Assembly (NCBI RefSeq): GCF_002217925.1
Contig: NZ_BCMF01000008.1
Location: forward strand, 1 to 64,000
Direction of reading: 5' to 3'
Length of the DNA stretch: 64,000 nucleotides
Source: Secundilactobacillus mixtipabuli
Lineage (GTDB): Bacteria > Bacillota > Bacilli > Lactobacillales > Lactobacillaceae
Below, piece after piece: positions 48,727 through 57,575 of this stretch; position 1 is the stretch's first letter; each line of letters starts with the position of its first letter. A program made the position numbers and the translations under genes. The notes beneath the pieces were generated by a model that made no database searches, had not been told where the DNA came from, and saw only the letters and a list, made by a program, of their open reading frames with translations.

Positions 48727-48958
48727 AAAGAGGCTGCGACACAACTCGGTAGATTCCAGAATATAACCGCAAATAACGTCATTCCGATGGGTTTTATCGG
48801 GATGGCGTTATTTGCGGTTATATGGACGGAATCTGAGTTGTGGAACAGGTTAAGGCTTATATTCAATTAATGGAACTAAAGTAAATTCTAGGCTGTGTAT
48901 AAGTCGAGAAATTAGATTAAATGCTTGTCGACATAGACTTATGGCACAACCTCTTACT
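48727..48958 (-). repeat. dispersed intergenic repeat, copy 2, with long hairpin
   Basis: Same element as 10974-11196, in the opposite orientation. It starts five bases after the phoU stop. Its ends form an imperfect inverted repeat (AGAGGCTGCGACA at the left, TGGCACAACCTCT at the right), each followed by A or T runs. The hairpin arms lie at about 48742-48788 and 48796-48843, with a 7-base apical loop. The upper stem sequence differs from copy 1 but pairs over about 28 bp. No open reading frame. Confidence 0.8.
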
Positions 48959-48962
48959 TTTT

Positions 48963-49625
48963 TCATTTCATTAACTTCAGTTCAACGATTTGACCGGTCT
49001 TTAAGTAGACGATCCACTCACCGACGTTGGTCAAATAATCCGCGATTCGTACCAAATCGCTCGCCACATTGTTATAATTCATGGCCGCAACTAGCACATC
49101 TGCATCCGTTGCAATTTTGTTGTAACTTTCACGCATAATCTGATCGCGATATTCAATCAATTGGTCGTTAATAGTCACTAACGCTTTTGCTGCTTCTTCA
49201 TCTTTATCAACGTAAGCTTGAATCGCCTGTTTGACCATGTCAGTCGTTAAATGACCCATCTCAGCTAACTGCGTCTCAATTTCGCTAACTCGAGTATTAC
49301 CTTTGACATCGATTGTTGCATGCGCAATATTCCGCGCGTGATCACCGGCCCGTTCCAAATCAGAAACCGCCTTTAAAATCGTCACAACTTCTCGTAAATC
49401 GGAAGTCACTGGTTGATACAGAGCAATAATTTCAAAGGATTTAGATTCGAGTTGGATCTCACGTTCGTTAATATCGTGGTCATGGTCGATAATGGCTTGG
49501 GCCGCTTGCCGGTCATGATCAATAAATGCGTCTACCGACTGCTGAACAACGTTACTCACCAAGATGCCCATTTCGGTAAAACCATTGTCAAGTTCATCTA
49601 ATTCTTCATCAAATAAGCGTCTCAT
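48963..49625 (-). CDS. phoU: phosphate transport system regulatory protein PhoU
   Basis: A 220-aa all-helical protein of two PhoU domains, each with the acidic E/DxxxD metal-binding pattern (ELDELDNGFTEMG; DLERAGDHARNIA; SDLVRIADYLTNVGE). PhoU links Pst transporter activity to the PhoR kinase. AGGAGGG before the ATG. It is the last gene of pstS-pstC-pstA-pstB-pstB-phoU. Repeat copy 2 begins right after its stop. Confidence 0.96.
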   Translation of the reverse strand: MRRLFDEELDELDNGFTEMGILVSNVVQQSVDAFIDHDRQAAQAIIDHDHDINEREIQLESKSFEIIALYQPVTSDLREVVTILKAVSDLERAGDHARNIAHATIDVKGNTRVSEIETQLAEMGHLTTDMVKQAIQAYVDKDEEAAKALVTINDQLIEYRDQIMRESYNKIATDADVLVAAMNYNNVASDLVRIADYLTNVGEWIVYLKTGQIVELKLMK

Positions 49626-49643
49626 TCGTACCCTCCTCAGGTT

Positions 49644-50399
49644 TTAGCCAAAACGGCCACTAATGTAATCTTCAGTTTCTTTACGAGCTGGATTCATAAA
49701 AATCTTTTTGGTATCATCCATTTCGATCACTTCACCATTCATGAAAAAAGCGGTTCGATCAGAAATTCGCGATGCCTGCTGCAAGTTGTGTGTCACGGTA
49801 ATGATCGTGTAATCGGTTCTTAATTTTAACAAAGTCGTTTCAATTTGGCTACTGGAAATTGGGTCCAGAGCGCTAGTAGGCTCATCTAACAAAATGATCT
49901 GCGGTGAAACGGCTAAAACCCGCGCAATGCAAACTCGCTGCTGCTGACCGCCTGACAATGACAAGGCACTTTCGTGTAAATGATCCTTAACCTCATCCCA
50001 GACCGCTGCTTGTTTCAAGCTAGTCTCAACAACTTGATCCAGGCGTTCGTGATTTTTCTCCCCAGCCAGTTTGAGGCCAAAAGCCACGTTATCATAAATC
50101 GAAAAGGGAAACGGATTGGGTTGTTGAAACACCATGCCAATTTCTTTTCTTAAAGTGACCAAATCCGTCTGTGGCGCGTAAATATTCTGATCCCGAAACT
50201 TGATGGTCCCTGTAACTGTCACGTTTGGAATCAAGTCGTTCATCCGGTTAAGAGTTCTCAAATAAGTTGACTTACTCGACCCTGAGGGACCAATCAGCGC
50301 TGTAATACCGCCTTCTTCAAATGAAAGGTCAATTCCTTTGAGGGCTTCATGCTGGCCATAATAGACGTGCAAGTCATGAGTTTCTAATATTTTAGTCAT
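49644..50399 (-). CDS. pstB: phosphate ABC transporter ATP-binding protein (first paralogue listed)
   Basis: ATPase of the Pst high-affinity phosphate importer, 251 aa. The ABC signature [16 protein letters not shown], Walker [14 protein letters not shown] and switch His (TVTHNLQQ) are intact. Walker A reads GPSGSSKST: the second-to-last Gly of the usual GxxGxGKST is Ser here (codon AGT), unlike its neighbour, which has GPSGSGKST. Whether this lowers ATP hydrolysis is unknown. AGGAGGG upstream of the ATG, nine bases after the second pstB. Tandem pstB genes are common in lactobacilli. Confidence 0.94.
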   Translation of the reverse strand: MTKILETHDLHVYYGQHEALKGIDLSFEEGGITALIGPSGSSKSTYLRTLNRMNDLIPNVTVTGTIKFRDQNIYAPQTDLVTLRKEIGMVFQQPNPFPFSIYDNVAFGLKLAGEKNHERLDQVVETSLKQAAVWDEVKDHLHESALSLSGGQQQRVCIARVLAVSPQIILLDEPTSALDPISSSQIETTLLKLRTDYTIITVTHNLQQASRISDRTAFFMNGEVIEMDDTKKIFMNPARKETEDYISGRFG

Positions 50400-50408
50400 T
50401 GTACCCTC

Positions 50409-51239
50409 CTAACCAAAGTCCCCAGCAACGTAATTATTAGTCAGCTGAACTTTGGGGCTTGTAAAAATTTGTGACGTTTCATCAAATTCCAGTGCCCGCC
50501 CCATATTAAAGAACGCCGTAAAGTCGCTAATTCTAGCAGCTTGCTGCATATTATGCGTCACAATAATAATCGTGTAATCTTTTTTAAGCTTCAGCAGGGT
50601 TTCTTCTAGTTTCCCAGTTGAAACAGGGTCCAGCGCACTAGCCGGTTCATCCAGAAGCAAGATGTCTGGCTTAACGGCAATTGCCCGAGCAATGCATAAT
50701 CGTTGCTGCTGACCGCCGGATAACGCTAACGCACTCTTATTGAGTTTATCTTTCACTTCATCCCAGATTGCTGCTTGCCGTAAACTCGTTTCGACGGTTT
50801 CATCAAGAACTTTCTTATCTGTGATCCCACGTCGCTTCAACGCAAAGGTAATATTATCGTAAATTGATTTAGAAAACGGATTGGGCCGCTGAAAGACCAT
50901 GCCAATACGCCGGCGCATTTCGTAAACATCAATTTCTGGACGGTTCACATCTACGCCACGATAAAGGATTTCGCCGGTCACGCGTGCAACCCCATCGTTC
51001 ATTCGGTTTAATGACCTCAAATAAGTTGACTTGCCTGACCCAGAAGGCCCAATAAGTGCCGAAATTTGATGCTCGGGAAATTTTAAATCGCCCTCATGAA
51101 TCGCTTCATTATCGCCGTAAAAGACGCGAAGCTGCTTTGTTTCCAGCACAATTGGCTGTTGACTTTTTAAGCTGGGATCCACAATGTGGCGCTCCAGCCA
51201 CCCATCATCTGAATGTGGGCTTGAAGGATTGATCAGCAT
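50409..51239 (-). CDS. pstB: phosphate ABC transporter ATP-binding protein (upstream paralogue)
   Basis: Second PstB, 276 aa, with a longer N-terminus of about 30 residues ([20 protein letters not shown]) before the ABC domain. Walker [10 protein letters not shown], signature [16 protein letters not shown], Walker [14 protein letters not shown] and switch His are all canonical. It differs enough from the downstream paralogue that the duplication is old. AGGAGG precedes the ATG. It probably forms a heterodimer or alternates with the other PstB on PstA-PstC. Confidence 0.95.
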   Translation of the reverse strand: MLINPSSPHSDDGWLERHIVDPSLKSQQPIVLETKQLRVFYGDNEAIHEGDLKFPEHQISALIGPSGSGKSTYLRSLNRMNDGVARVTGEILYRGVDVNRPEIDVYEMRRRIGMVFQRPNPFSKSIYDNITFALKRRGITDKKVLDETVETSLRQAAIWDEVKDKLNKSALALSGGQQQRLCIARAIAVKPDILLLDEPASALDPVSTGKLEETLLKLKKDYTIIIVTHNMQQAARISDFTAFFNMGRALEFDETSQIFTSPKVQLTNNYVAGDFG

Positions 51240-51276
51240 TTTATTTTCCTCCTGATAATGACTTTTCAGAAACGCG

Positions 51277-52161
51277 TTATCCCGCTGTCAGCCGTTTGAA
51301 CAAACGATGACCGACAAACCGTGCTAATAAGTTAAATCCTAAAACTGAGATGACCAGCACAGCTGAAGCACCAGACGAAATGGCTTTAGCATCCGGCATG
51401 ATTCCTTCAGAATTAATCTTCCAAATGTGCACAGCTAAGGTTTCCGCTGGACGCATCGGATTTAACGGACTGGCCATATTAAATGGATTCCAGTCGGTAA
51501 AATTCAGCGCTGGTGCACTTTGACCAGCTGTAAAAATCAGGGCGGCTGCCTCACCGAAAATTCGGCCTGCACTAAGAATGACCCCCGTTAAAATGGCTGG
51601 TAATGCTGCTGGTACGATAATGTGAAGGACCGTTTCCCATTTAGAGAGACCTAATGCTAAGCCGCCTTCACGCTGTGCGTCCGGAACTGCAGCCAAAGCT
51701 TCTTCAATACTGCGTGTCAGTAACGGCAAATTAAAGAACGTCAGCGCAAAAGCACCGGATAAGATTGAAAAGCCAAAACCAAATTGTACTACGAATATCA
51801 AAAAGCCAAACAGGCCAACGACTACTGATGGTAATGAACTTAAGATTTCAATTGCACTTCTAACTAATGCTGTAACCCAATTCTGTTTTGCGTATTCATT
51901 TAAATAAATACCGGCACCTAAAGCAATCGGGAAGGAAATCAACATTGTTAATATTAATAGGTAAAACGAGTTAAACAGCTGAATACCAACGCCACCTCCA
52001 CTTGTAAATGCTCTAGCAGGTGACGTTAGAAAATGCCAACTGATGGCTGGAAGACCGCTAATGATGATGTAGCCTAGTAACGCTGCCAAAATGACGACAA
52101 TGGTACTAGCAATCACGTATAACATTGAAATTGCAATTTGATTACTCGTTTTTGGACTCAT
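51277..52161 (-). CDS. pstA: phosphate ABC transporter permease PstA
   Basis: Membrane subunit of the Pst importer, 294 aa with six membrane segments. The EAA loop that contacts PstB is visible ([26 protein letters not shown]). The N-terminal [29 protein letters not shown] is typical of PstA. The start overlaps the pstC stop by four bases (ATGA), so translation is coupled. It is followed by 37 bases and the first pstB. Confidence 0.96.
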   Translation of the reverse strand: MSPKTSNQIAISMLYVIASTIVVILAALLGYIIISGLPAISWHFLTSPARAFTSGGGVGIQLFNSFYLLILTMLISFPIALGAGIYLNEYAKQNWVTALVRSAIEILSSLPSVVVGLFGFLIFVVQFGFGFSILSGAFALTFFNLPLLTRSIEEALAAVPDAQREGGLALGLSKWETVLHIIVPAALPAILTGVILSAGRIFGEAAALIFTAGQSAPALNFTDWNPFNMASPLNPMRPAETLAVHIWKINSEGIMPDAKAISSGASAVLVISVLGFNLLARFVGHRLFKRLTAG

Positions 52162-53084
52162 TTCGACATTGCCCCCTTCCGGCCAATCAGCCGAATAACT
52201 AGATTAAAGATTAACGACATTACTAATAGAACCAGTGCCAACGACCACAGTGCGTTGTTTTGCAGAGAACCCATCACCGTGTTGCCGATGCCAGTCGTTA
52301 ATACTGAAGTCAGTGTTGATGCAGGCGATACCAAGCTGTGTGGCAGTAATGCGGCATTCCCAATAACCATTTGAACCGCTAATGCCTCGCCGAACGCCCG
52401 AGCCATTCCAAACACAATAGCCGTCAGCATCCCTGGTGTTGCAGCCCTTAAAACCACTTTATAGATAGTTTGCCACTGAGTCGCCCCTAACGCCAAAGCA
52501 GCCTCCCGGTAATACCGGGGAACTGATCTCAACGCATCGACACTCATTGAAGTAACCGTGGGCAGGATCATGACAAATAAGACAAACGTCCCGGCAAGAA
52601 TACCAAACCCGCTACCGCCAAAAATACTTCTGACGGCTGGTACAACAACCGTCAAACCAATAAAGCCATAGACAACTGACGGTATCCCAACCAGCAACTC
52701 AATCACTGGCTGTAAAATTTTGGCGCCGCGATGCGGTGAAATTTCAGTCATGAAAATCGCAGTCCCAATGGCAAAAGGCGTGGCCAATATCGCCGATAAA
52801 ACAGTCACAACAAACGACCCGCTGATCATTGGTAAAACGCCAACCTCTGGCTGTCCCTTGGAATTAGTCACGTTCGGATTCCAATCCTTACCCGTCAGGA
52901 AATCAATCACGTTCACGTGATTTGAGAAGAAGGTAGAGAGCCCCTTAGAAGCAACAAAAATGATAATGGCAAAAACGGTCACCGTAATCAGCATTAAGGC
53001 CAAAAAACTAACCGTTTTCCCCAATCGTTCAAGCTTAGCTGCTTTGGATCGTTTGAGGAGTTGCTTTTGTAATTTATTATTCAT
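52158..53084 (-). CDS. pstC: phosphate ABC transporter permease PstC
   Basis: Second membrane subunit of the Pst importer, 308 aa, six membrane segments, with the EAA loop VDALRSVPRYYREAALALGATQWQTI. Conserved GxLPMISGSFVVT (VLPMISGSFVVTV) and GIPSVVYGFIGL are present. The ATG at 53084 overlaps the end of pstS by eight bases (ATGAATAA). An in-frame TTG at 53096 is too close to the ribosome binding site. Confidence 0.95.
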   Translation of the reverse strand: MNNKLQKQLLKRSKAAKLERLGKTVSFLALMLITVTVFAIIIFVASKGLSTFFSNHVNVIDFLTGKDWNPNVTNSKGQPEVGVLPMISGSFVVTVLSAILATPFAIGTAIFMTEISPHRGAKILQPVIELLVGIPSVVYGFIGLTVVVPAVRSIFGGSGFGILAGTFVLFVMILPTVTSMSVDALRSVPRYYREAALALGATQWQTIYKVVLRAATPGMLTAIVFGMARAFGEALAVQMVIGNAALLPHSLVSPASTLTSVLTTGIGNTVMGSLQNNALWSLALVLLVMSLIFNLVIRLIGRKGAMSK

Positions 53085-53964
53085 GACTGGCCTCAACCTC
53101 CTGCACCCTTCCCTGTCCGTCTCGGGTCACCTTCATGTCTGCCATGCTGATATACCCTAAACGCCGAACCAATGAATTTTGAATTTCTTTTGACTGAACA
53201 TACTTGATGAATTTCTGGGCAAGTGGTTGCGGCTTAAGCCCTGTATACATATGCTCATAGGACCAAATTGGCCACGAATTGTCAGCAACGTTTTGATTCG
53301 TCGGCTCAACACCATTTAAACGAATCGCTTGAACGGTTTTATCAACGTACGAAAAGCCAACGTAACTGATGGATCCTGGAGTAGTTGCAACAATTTGGCG
53401 TACCATTCCAGAAGAATCCTGTTCCTGTGCAGCAATACTGCGGTGATTTTTAAGCCCAAATCGTTCAAATGTCGTTCGCGTCCCGCTTCCCTGTGCACGG
53501 TTTAAGATAACGATTTTTTGATCTCGACCACCGACTTGTGCCCAGTTATGCACCTGCCCGGTAAAGATTTTGATGAGCTGATTAGTCGTCAGGTGATTGA
53601 CACCGGTTGAACGGTTTACGATTGGGGTAATTCCAACAACGGCCACCCGATGGTCTTGAAGCCGACCAACTTTAATCCCCTTTTGTTCTTCAGCAAAGAC
53701 ATCCGCATTGCCAATATCCACCGCGCCTTCCTGAACTTGACTAAGACCAGTACCTGATCCACCACCTTGAACGTTAATAAATGTCCCTAGGTGATGGGTG
53801 GCGTAATCTTCACCAGCAGCTTCCACAAGTGGCTGAAGGGCTGTTGAACCCACTGCTGTAATGGTCATATTTGCTTTATTAATCTGTCTGGTCTGGTATG
53901 CCCAGCCCCCTAATATGATTAGGCCAACTAACAGCAGGCATTCAATCCACCGCTTCTTTTGCAT
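53077..53964 (-). CDS. pstS: phosphate-binding protein PstS
   Basis: Extracellular phosphate receptor of the Pst importer, 295 aa. Phosphate-binding blocks are visible: AVGSTALQPL, QGGGSGTGLSQV, and RAQGSGTRTTFE. The N-terminus is a short signal or anchor (MQKKRWIECLLLVGLIILGG) with Cys9 in front of the hydrophobic stretch and no lipobox Cys after it, which is unusual for a Gram-positive PstS. GGAGG precedes the ATG at 53964. It is first in the pst operon, preceded by four Pho boxes. Confidence 0.95.
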   Translation of the reverse strand: MQKKRWIECLLLVGLIILGGWAYQTRQINKANMTITAVGSTALQPLVEAAGEDYATHHLGTFINVQGGGSGTGLSQVQEGAVDIGNADVFAEEQKGIKVGRLQDHRVAVVGITPIVNRSTGVNHLTTNQLIKIFTGQVHNWAQVGGRDQKIVILNRAQGSGTRTTFERFGLKNHRSIAAQEQDSSGMVRQIVATTPGSISYVGFSYVDKTVQAIRLNGVEPTNQNVADNSWPIWSYEHMYTGLKPQPLAQKFIKYVQSKEIQNSLVRRLGYISMADMKVTRDGQGRVQEVEASHE

Positions 53965-53995
53965 GTTCAAACCTCCGATTTTGTCTTTCTAGGCT

Positions 53996-54050
53996 AGTGT
54001 ATCGAAACAATGTAAATGTAATGTACACTTCTTTGTAAAGATTATGTAAA
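53996..54050 (-). promoter_or_regulatory. Pho boxes and promoter of the pst operon
   Basis: On the minus strand four direct repeats occur: TTTACA (54050-54045), TTTACA (54039-54034), TGTACA (54027-54022) and TTTACA (54016-54011), spaced 11, 12 and 11 bp. This matches the TTWACA repeats bound by PhoP in Bacillota. A -10-like TACACT (54001-53996) follows without a proper -35, as in activator-dependent promoters. Confidence 0.85.
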
Positions 54051-54089
54051 TATCTGGTTTTACTAAATATACCAATATTAGATTGGAAC

Positions 54090-54133
54090 AAAAAAGATCC
54101 CAAAATATTCAGTGGTCCGAATATCTGGAATCT
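54090..54133 (-). terminator. phoR terminator
   Basis: GATCCCAAAATATTCAG (54096-54112) pairs with CCGAATATCTGGAATC (54117-54132), followed by TTTTTTG on the minus strand. It separates phoPR from the pst operon. Confidence 0.8.
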
Positions 54134-54146
54134 AGCAAAAATCGTC

Positions 54147-55532
54147 TTATTCTACCTGTTTAATTGGAAACGTAACTGTGAACGTACTGCCAACACCGCG
54201 CTGACTTTCAACGGAAATCTGGCCTTGAAGTGACTGTACCAATTCCATGACAATGGCCAAGCCAAGTCCTGTACCATTCACAACTTGTTTGGTACGGGAG
54301 CTATCAACTCGATAAAAACGTTCAAAGATTCTCGCCTGTTCATTCTGAGCAATACCGATACCGGTATCTTTTATCTTCATTGTCCATTCATGGGGTGTTG
54401 CTTCATAATCAACGATCACCGTACCCTCTGGCCGATTATATTTGATACCGTTGGACACCAAATTTTTAATGATCTCAACTAACTTTTTTTCGTCGGTCCG
54501 CTGAATTTGACCAGCCGGAATTTGATTGATCAGTGCAATGTGCTTTACCGAAGCCATTTGCTGCAACGTTCTAAGTTGCTCGTCAACCACTTCAGCAATA
54601 TCCAATTCCGTCATCTGCTGTTTTGTCACTGATTGTGATTCAATCCGCGAAATGGATAAAACATCCTGAATCAGCTCAGTCAGCCGCTTACTTTCTTTTT
54701 GGATGATATCTAAAAATTGATTCAACGTCTCAGGATCATCTTTGGCACCCGCCTGTAGCGTTTCAGCAAAGCCCGAAATAGCAGTCACTGGCGTTTTCAA
54801 CTCATGAGAAGCGTTAGATAAGAAATCCATCTGCATTTTTTCAACGGCATAAATTTCAGTTACATCGTACAGCAATACCAAAATCTGAAAAAAATCTTCT
54901 GACGTCGAGGTGTAGATGACTGAAGCTTCAACGCGCTTTTCAGTTGGCATTCCTGGAAGTGTAATGACCTGCCGCTTTGACTGTTTAGTGCTGAAAACCT
55001 GACCAACTAGAGAAACCAGTTCAAACTGATGAATATCCTGCGTATAAGGATGGCGTCGCTCACGAATATCAGTCTGTAAAAATTCCGCCATGGCTGAATT
55101 AGCCATTTCAACTTTACGGTACCGGTCGATAACCATCACACCAATTGGCAGGTAAGACAGTAATAACCTTAGTTCTTCACCTTGCTGGGTTTTATCGCGC
55201 AACACCTTCTGCTGGTGCGTCTGCAGGCGATTGATTGCCATCGCCAGCTGGTAATAATCATTGTTCTTACGCAACAGAATATGAGCGGGTTCCTCATCTT
55301 TAAGCATTCCCTCAACTTTGTGCGTCATCGCCGTTATAGGCTGCTGTCGCTGCCTAAAAGTCCAGTTAAAGAGGCCAACCTCACCTGCAGAAATAATTAG
55401 ATTAAGCACTAACAGGTTTAGTACCATTTGTGATACCAAGGTCTGACTGACCAGCATTCGACCCACTAGCACAAACACCACCATATTAATTATGACGGTT
55501 ACCAAATATTCTAAGCTTACTCGTTTAATCAT
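54147..55532 (-). CDS. phoR: phosphate-sensing histidine kinase PhoR
   Basis: A 461-aa membrane kinase. Two closely spaced membrane segments (about 8-26 and 30-48) leave almost no extracytoplasmic sensor, so it probably senses through PstABC/PhoU, as known for PhoR. A HAMP-like linker and a PAS domain (YLPIGVMVIDRYRKVEMAN) precede HisKA with the phospho-His in FLSNASHELKTP and the ATPase boxes NLVSNGIKY, DTGIGI and GTGLGLAIV. The ATG at 55532 overlaps the phoP stop by eight bases, so the pair is translationally coupled. Confidence 0.93.
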   Translation of the reverse strand: MIKRVSLEYLVTVIINMVVFVLVGRMLVSQTLVSQMVLNLLVLNLIISAGEVGLFNWTFRQRQQPITAMTHKVEGMLKDEEPAHILLRKNNDYYQLAMAINRLQTHQQKVLRDKTQQGEELRLLLSYLPIGVMVIDRYRKVEMANSAMAEFLQTDIRERRHPYTQDIHQFELVSLVGQVFSTKQSKRQVITLPGMPTEKRVEASVIYTSTSEDFFQILVLLYDVTEIYAVEKMQMDFLSNASHELKTPVTAISGFAETLQAGAKDDPETLNQFLDIIQKESKRLTELIQDVLSISRIESQSVTKQQMTELDIAEVVDEQLRTLQQMASVKHIALINQIPAGQIQRTDEKKLVEIIKNLVSNGIKYNRPEGTVIVDYEATPHEWTMKIKDTGIGIAQNEQARIFERFYRVDSSRTKQVVNGTGLGLAIVMELVQSLQGQISVESQRGVGSTFTVTFPIKQVE

Positions 55533-56235
55533 GCTGCGGTGCCTCAAATCGATAACCAAAACCTCGAACAGTCTTTAAATACACAGGGTGTTTAGGATCC
55601 GCCTCGATTTTATCCCGTAAATGTGAAATATGAATATCCACCATCCGGGTCTGACCGGCGTAATCAAAACCCCAAACACCTTCAAGCATTTGATCCCGCT
55701 TGAGGACTTGATTAGGCCGTTTAACGAGGTAAACCAATAGTTCAAATTCTTTGGGCGTTAATTTTACAACCCGACCATCAACCTTAACCGTTACCGTCGA
55801 TTGGTCAATCAAAATGTTGCCAACCCGCAACTGCTGATTGTCATCAAAACTTGCTTCTTTATCACTACTGCCCTGACTGCGCCGTAAAACAGCCTTTAAA
55901 CGTGCCAATACTTCTCTTGGGCTAAACGGCTTGGTAATGTAATCATCCGCGCCAAGTTCAAGTCCAAATACTTTATCAAATTCATCAGTCTTTGCTGTAA
56001 TCATAATGATGGGTGTCTCAATTTTTTCTTGCCGTAGTCTCTTTGTAACTTCCACGCCATCCAGTCCAGGTAGCATCAAATCAAGTAGTATCGCATCAAA
56101 GTGTTTACTAGTCGCTAACTGAACTGCATCCGGCCCATTTATGGCCGATTCCACTTCATAATTTGCTTTTTCCAGATTATAGGTCAACAGCGTTACAATT
56201 GCTGGTTCATCATCAACAACTAAGACTTTTTGCAT
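55525..56235 (-). CDS. phoP: phosphate-response regulator PhoP
   Basis: A 236-aa OmpR-type regulator. The receiver domain has the acidic pair DDE at the N-terminus, the phospho-Asp in LLDLMLPG, and Lys in ITKPFSPRE. The DNA-binding winged helix is clear (LTPKEFELLVYLVKRPNQVL, then VDIHISHLRDKIE). With PhoR it should bind the TTTACA repeats before pstS. AGGAGG before the ATG, nine bases after the PDZ gene. Confidence 0.95.
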   Translation of the reverse strand: MQKVLVVDDEPAIVTLLTYNLEKANYEVESAINGPDAVQLATSKHFDAILLDLMLPGLDGVEVTKRLRQEKIETPIIMITAKTDEFDKVFGLELGADDYITKPFSPREVLARLKAVLRRSQGSSDKEASFDDNQQLRVGNILIDQSTVTVKVDGRVVKLTPKEFELLVYLVKRPNQVLKRDQMLEGVWGFDYAGQTRMVDIHISHLRDKIEADPKHPVYLKTVRGFGYRFEAPQHD

Positions 56236-56244
56236 TTGGTCCTC

Positions 56245-57420
56245 CTAATCTTTAAACATCACAATACCGATTTCGTGCGGTGCACCGTCAAAAATAGCTG
56301 TTTCAGTAACTTTTAAGTCGCCCTCAGGCGTTTGAATTTTAAGGTGACAATACGTTGGGTCTAACAATAATGCTTCATAGAAGTTCGTTTCTGAACTCAC
56401 GGGTTGCTGGTTACAAGTCGTAATAATATCACCGACTTGAATATCCATCTTCGCTGCAGGTGTTTCCGGTTTGATCCCCAGTACCCGTACGCCATGATCA
56501 ACTTTAGAAAACCAAAAAGACTGCTTACGATCATGCCACCGTGTGCTAATTAAACAACCCAGATAACAAAGATAAGCCAAGCCCAAAACGATTAACGTGC
56601 TGCTCGTTACGAATAGTGACAAAATCCCGCCAACTAGAATGAATAAACTCAGGATAACAACTGCCTTCGATAGTCCTTTGAAGACAGTCTTGGGATTCTG
56701 TTTAAAAATCGTTAGATGTAAACCAATCAATAGTGGTAAGAAAAGCGGTGTAACCGTTGTTCCACCGAGTGATAATACCGGCCAAAAAGGTAAATGAGCA
56801 CTCAAAAAGTTCCCTGGAACGAGGACTAACATTGGCACCACCAACAATTCATTAAACGGATAGCCCGCAATCAGCTTGCCACGTTTTTGAGCAAAAATTT
56901 TAGGTGAGGCAAACCGACCGCCAATTTTTTTTAACCAAATTCCAAACGTGAACAGTGCCACACCGAGAAGAATAATTAAATTGCCTAAAGTAACGGTTTC
57001 ACCAGAAAAGCTAAACTGGCGCATAGGTGCTATTAACTGCTGAGTGACGCCAATGCTATTGCACCAAACATACAATACCACGGATCCCACAAAAATGGTG
57101 ATTGGAAGCCGTGCACCTAAACCAAGGATAATGGCTAATGCGGCCAACGCGGTATAAATGAGCCACCAACCCAGCGGAATCGTCATACCAACGGCAAAAG
57201 AAATGACGGAACCAATTAAACCAAATAAGAGACTTAACAGTACAAAATGGCGCACTTCGTATTTATCCGAATAAACGGCACTGCCAAACGTCAGCCGTTC
57301 CTGTCTAATTCGCCGATCTGCCGTCACCCATTCACGAATGAATCCAAACCACCAAACGGGCTGCGCTACCAAACTTAATATCAATAAGCCAATTGTCATC
57401 ATCAACACCTGCATTTTCAT
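56245..57420 (-). CDS. multi-pass membrane protein with C-terminal PDZ domain (MinJ-like)
   Basis: A 391-aa protein with about eight membrane segments (1-300) followed by a PDZ domain (about 300-385: GVRVLGIKPETPAAKMDIQVGDIITTCNQQPV). Size and layout match Bacillus MinJ (YvjD), which bridges DivIVA and MinD in division-site control; the sequence alone does not prove this role. The start is uncertain (ATG 57420 or 57414; no good ribosome binding site). It lies between prfB and phoP and is nine bases from phoP, so it may be co-transcribed with the phosphate regulators. Confidence 0.75.
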   Translation of the reverse strand: MKMQVLMMTIGLLILSLVAQPVWWFGFIREWVTADRRIRQERLTFGSAVYSDKYEVRHFVLLSLLFGLIGSVISFAVGMTIPLGWWLIYTALAALAIILGLGARLPITIFVGSVVLYVWCNSIGVTQQLIAPMRQFSFSGETVTLGNLIILLGVALFTFGIWLKKIGGRFASPKIFAQKRGKLIAGYPFNELLVVPMLVLVPGNFLSAHLPFWPVLSLGGTTVTPLFLPLLIGLHLTIFKQNPKTVFKGLSKAVVILSLFILVGGILSLFVTSSTLIVLGLAYLCYLGCLISTRWHDRKQSFWFSKVDHGVRVLGIKPETPAAKMDIQVGDIITTCNQQPVSSETNFYEALLLDPTYCHLKIQTPEGDLKVTETAIFDGAPHEIGIVMFKD

Positions 57421-57524
57421 TATCTTTATCTAAAAGCAGTATAGCATAAACTAATTAATCCCGTTTCGGGCGACCAAAATCGGTATTGAATATACGATAT
57501 ATGGCATTAACTAATTTGAATGAT

Positions 57525-57571
57525 TAAAAAAAGTCTAACTCATCTTTTAAAGAATATGTCAGACATTTTTT
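57525..57571 (-). terminator. prfB terminator
   Basis: On the minus strand GTCTGAC...GTTAGAC arms, with additional ATTCTTT/AAAAGAT pairing, are followed by TTTTTTT, beginning five bases after the prfB stop. Confidence 0.75.
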
Positions 57572-57575
57572 GTCA

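Noticed and set aside
48404-48766. 120-codon frame on the plus strand
   Set aside because: It overlaps pspC, its promoter and the repeat element, lacks a ribosome binding site, and its product has no recognisable pattern.
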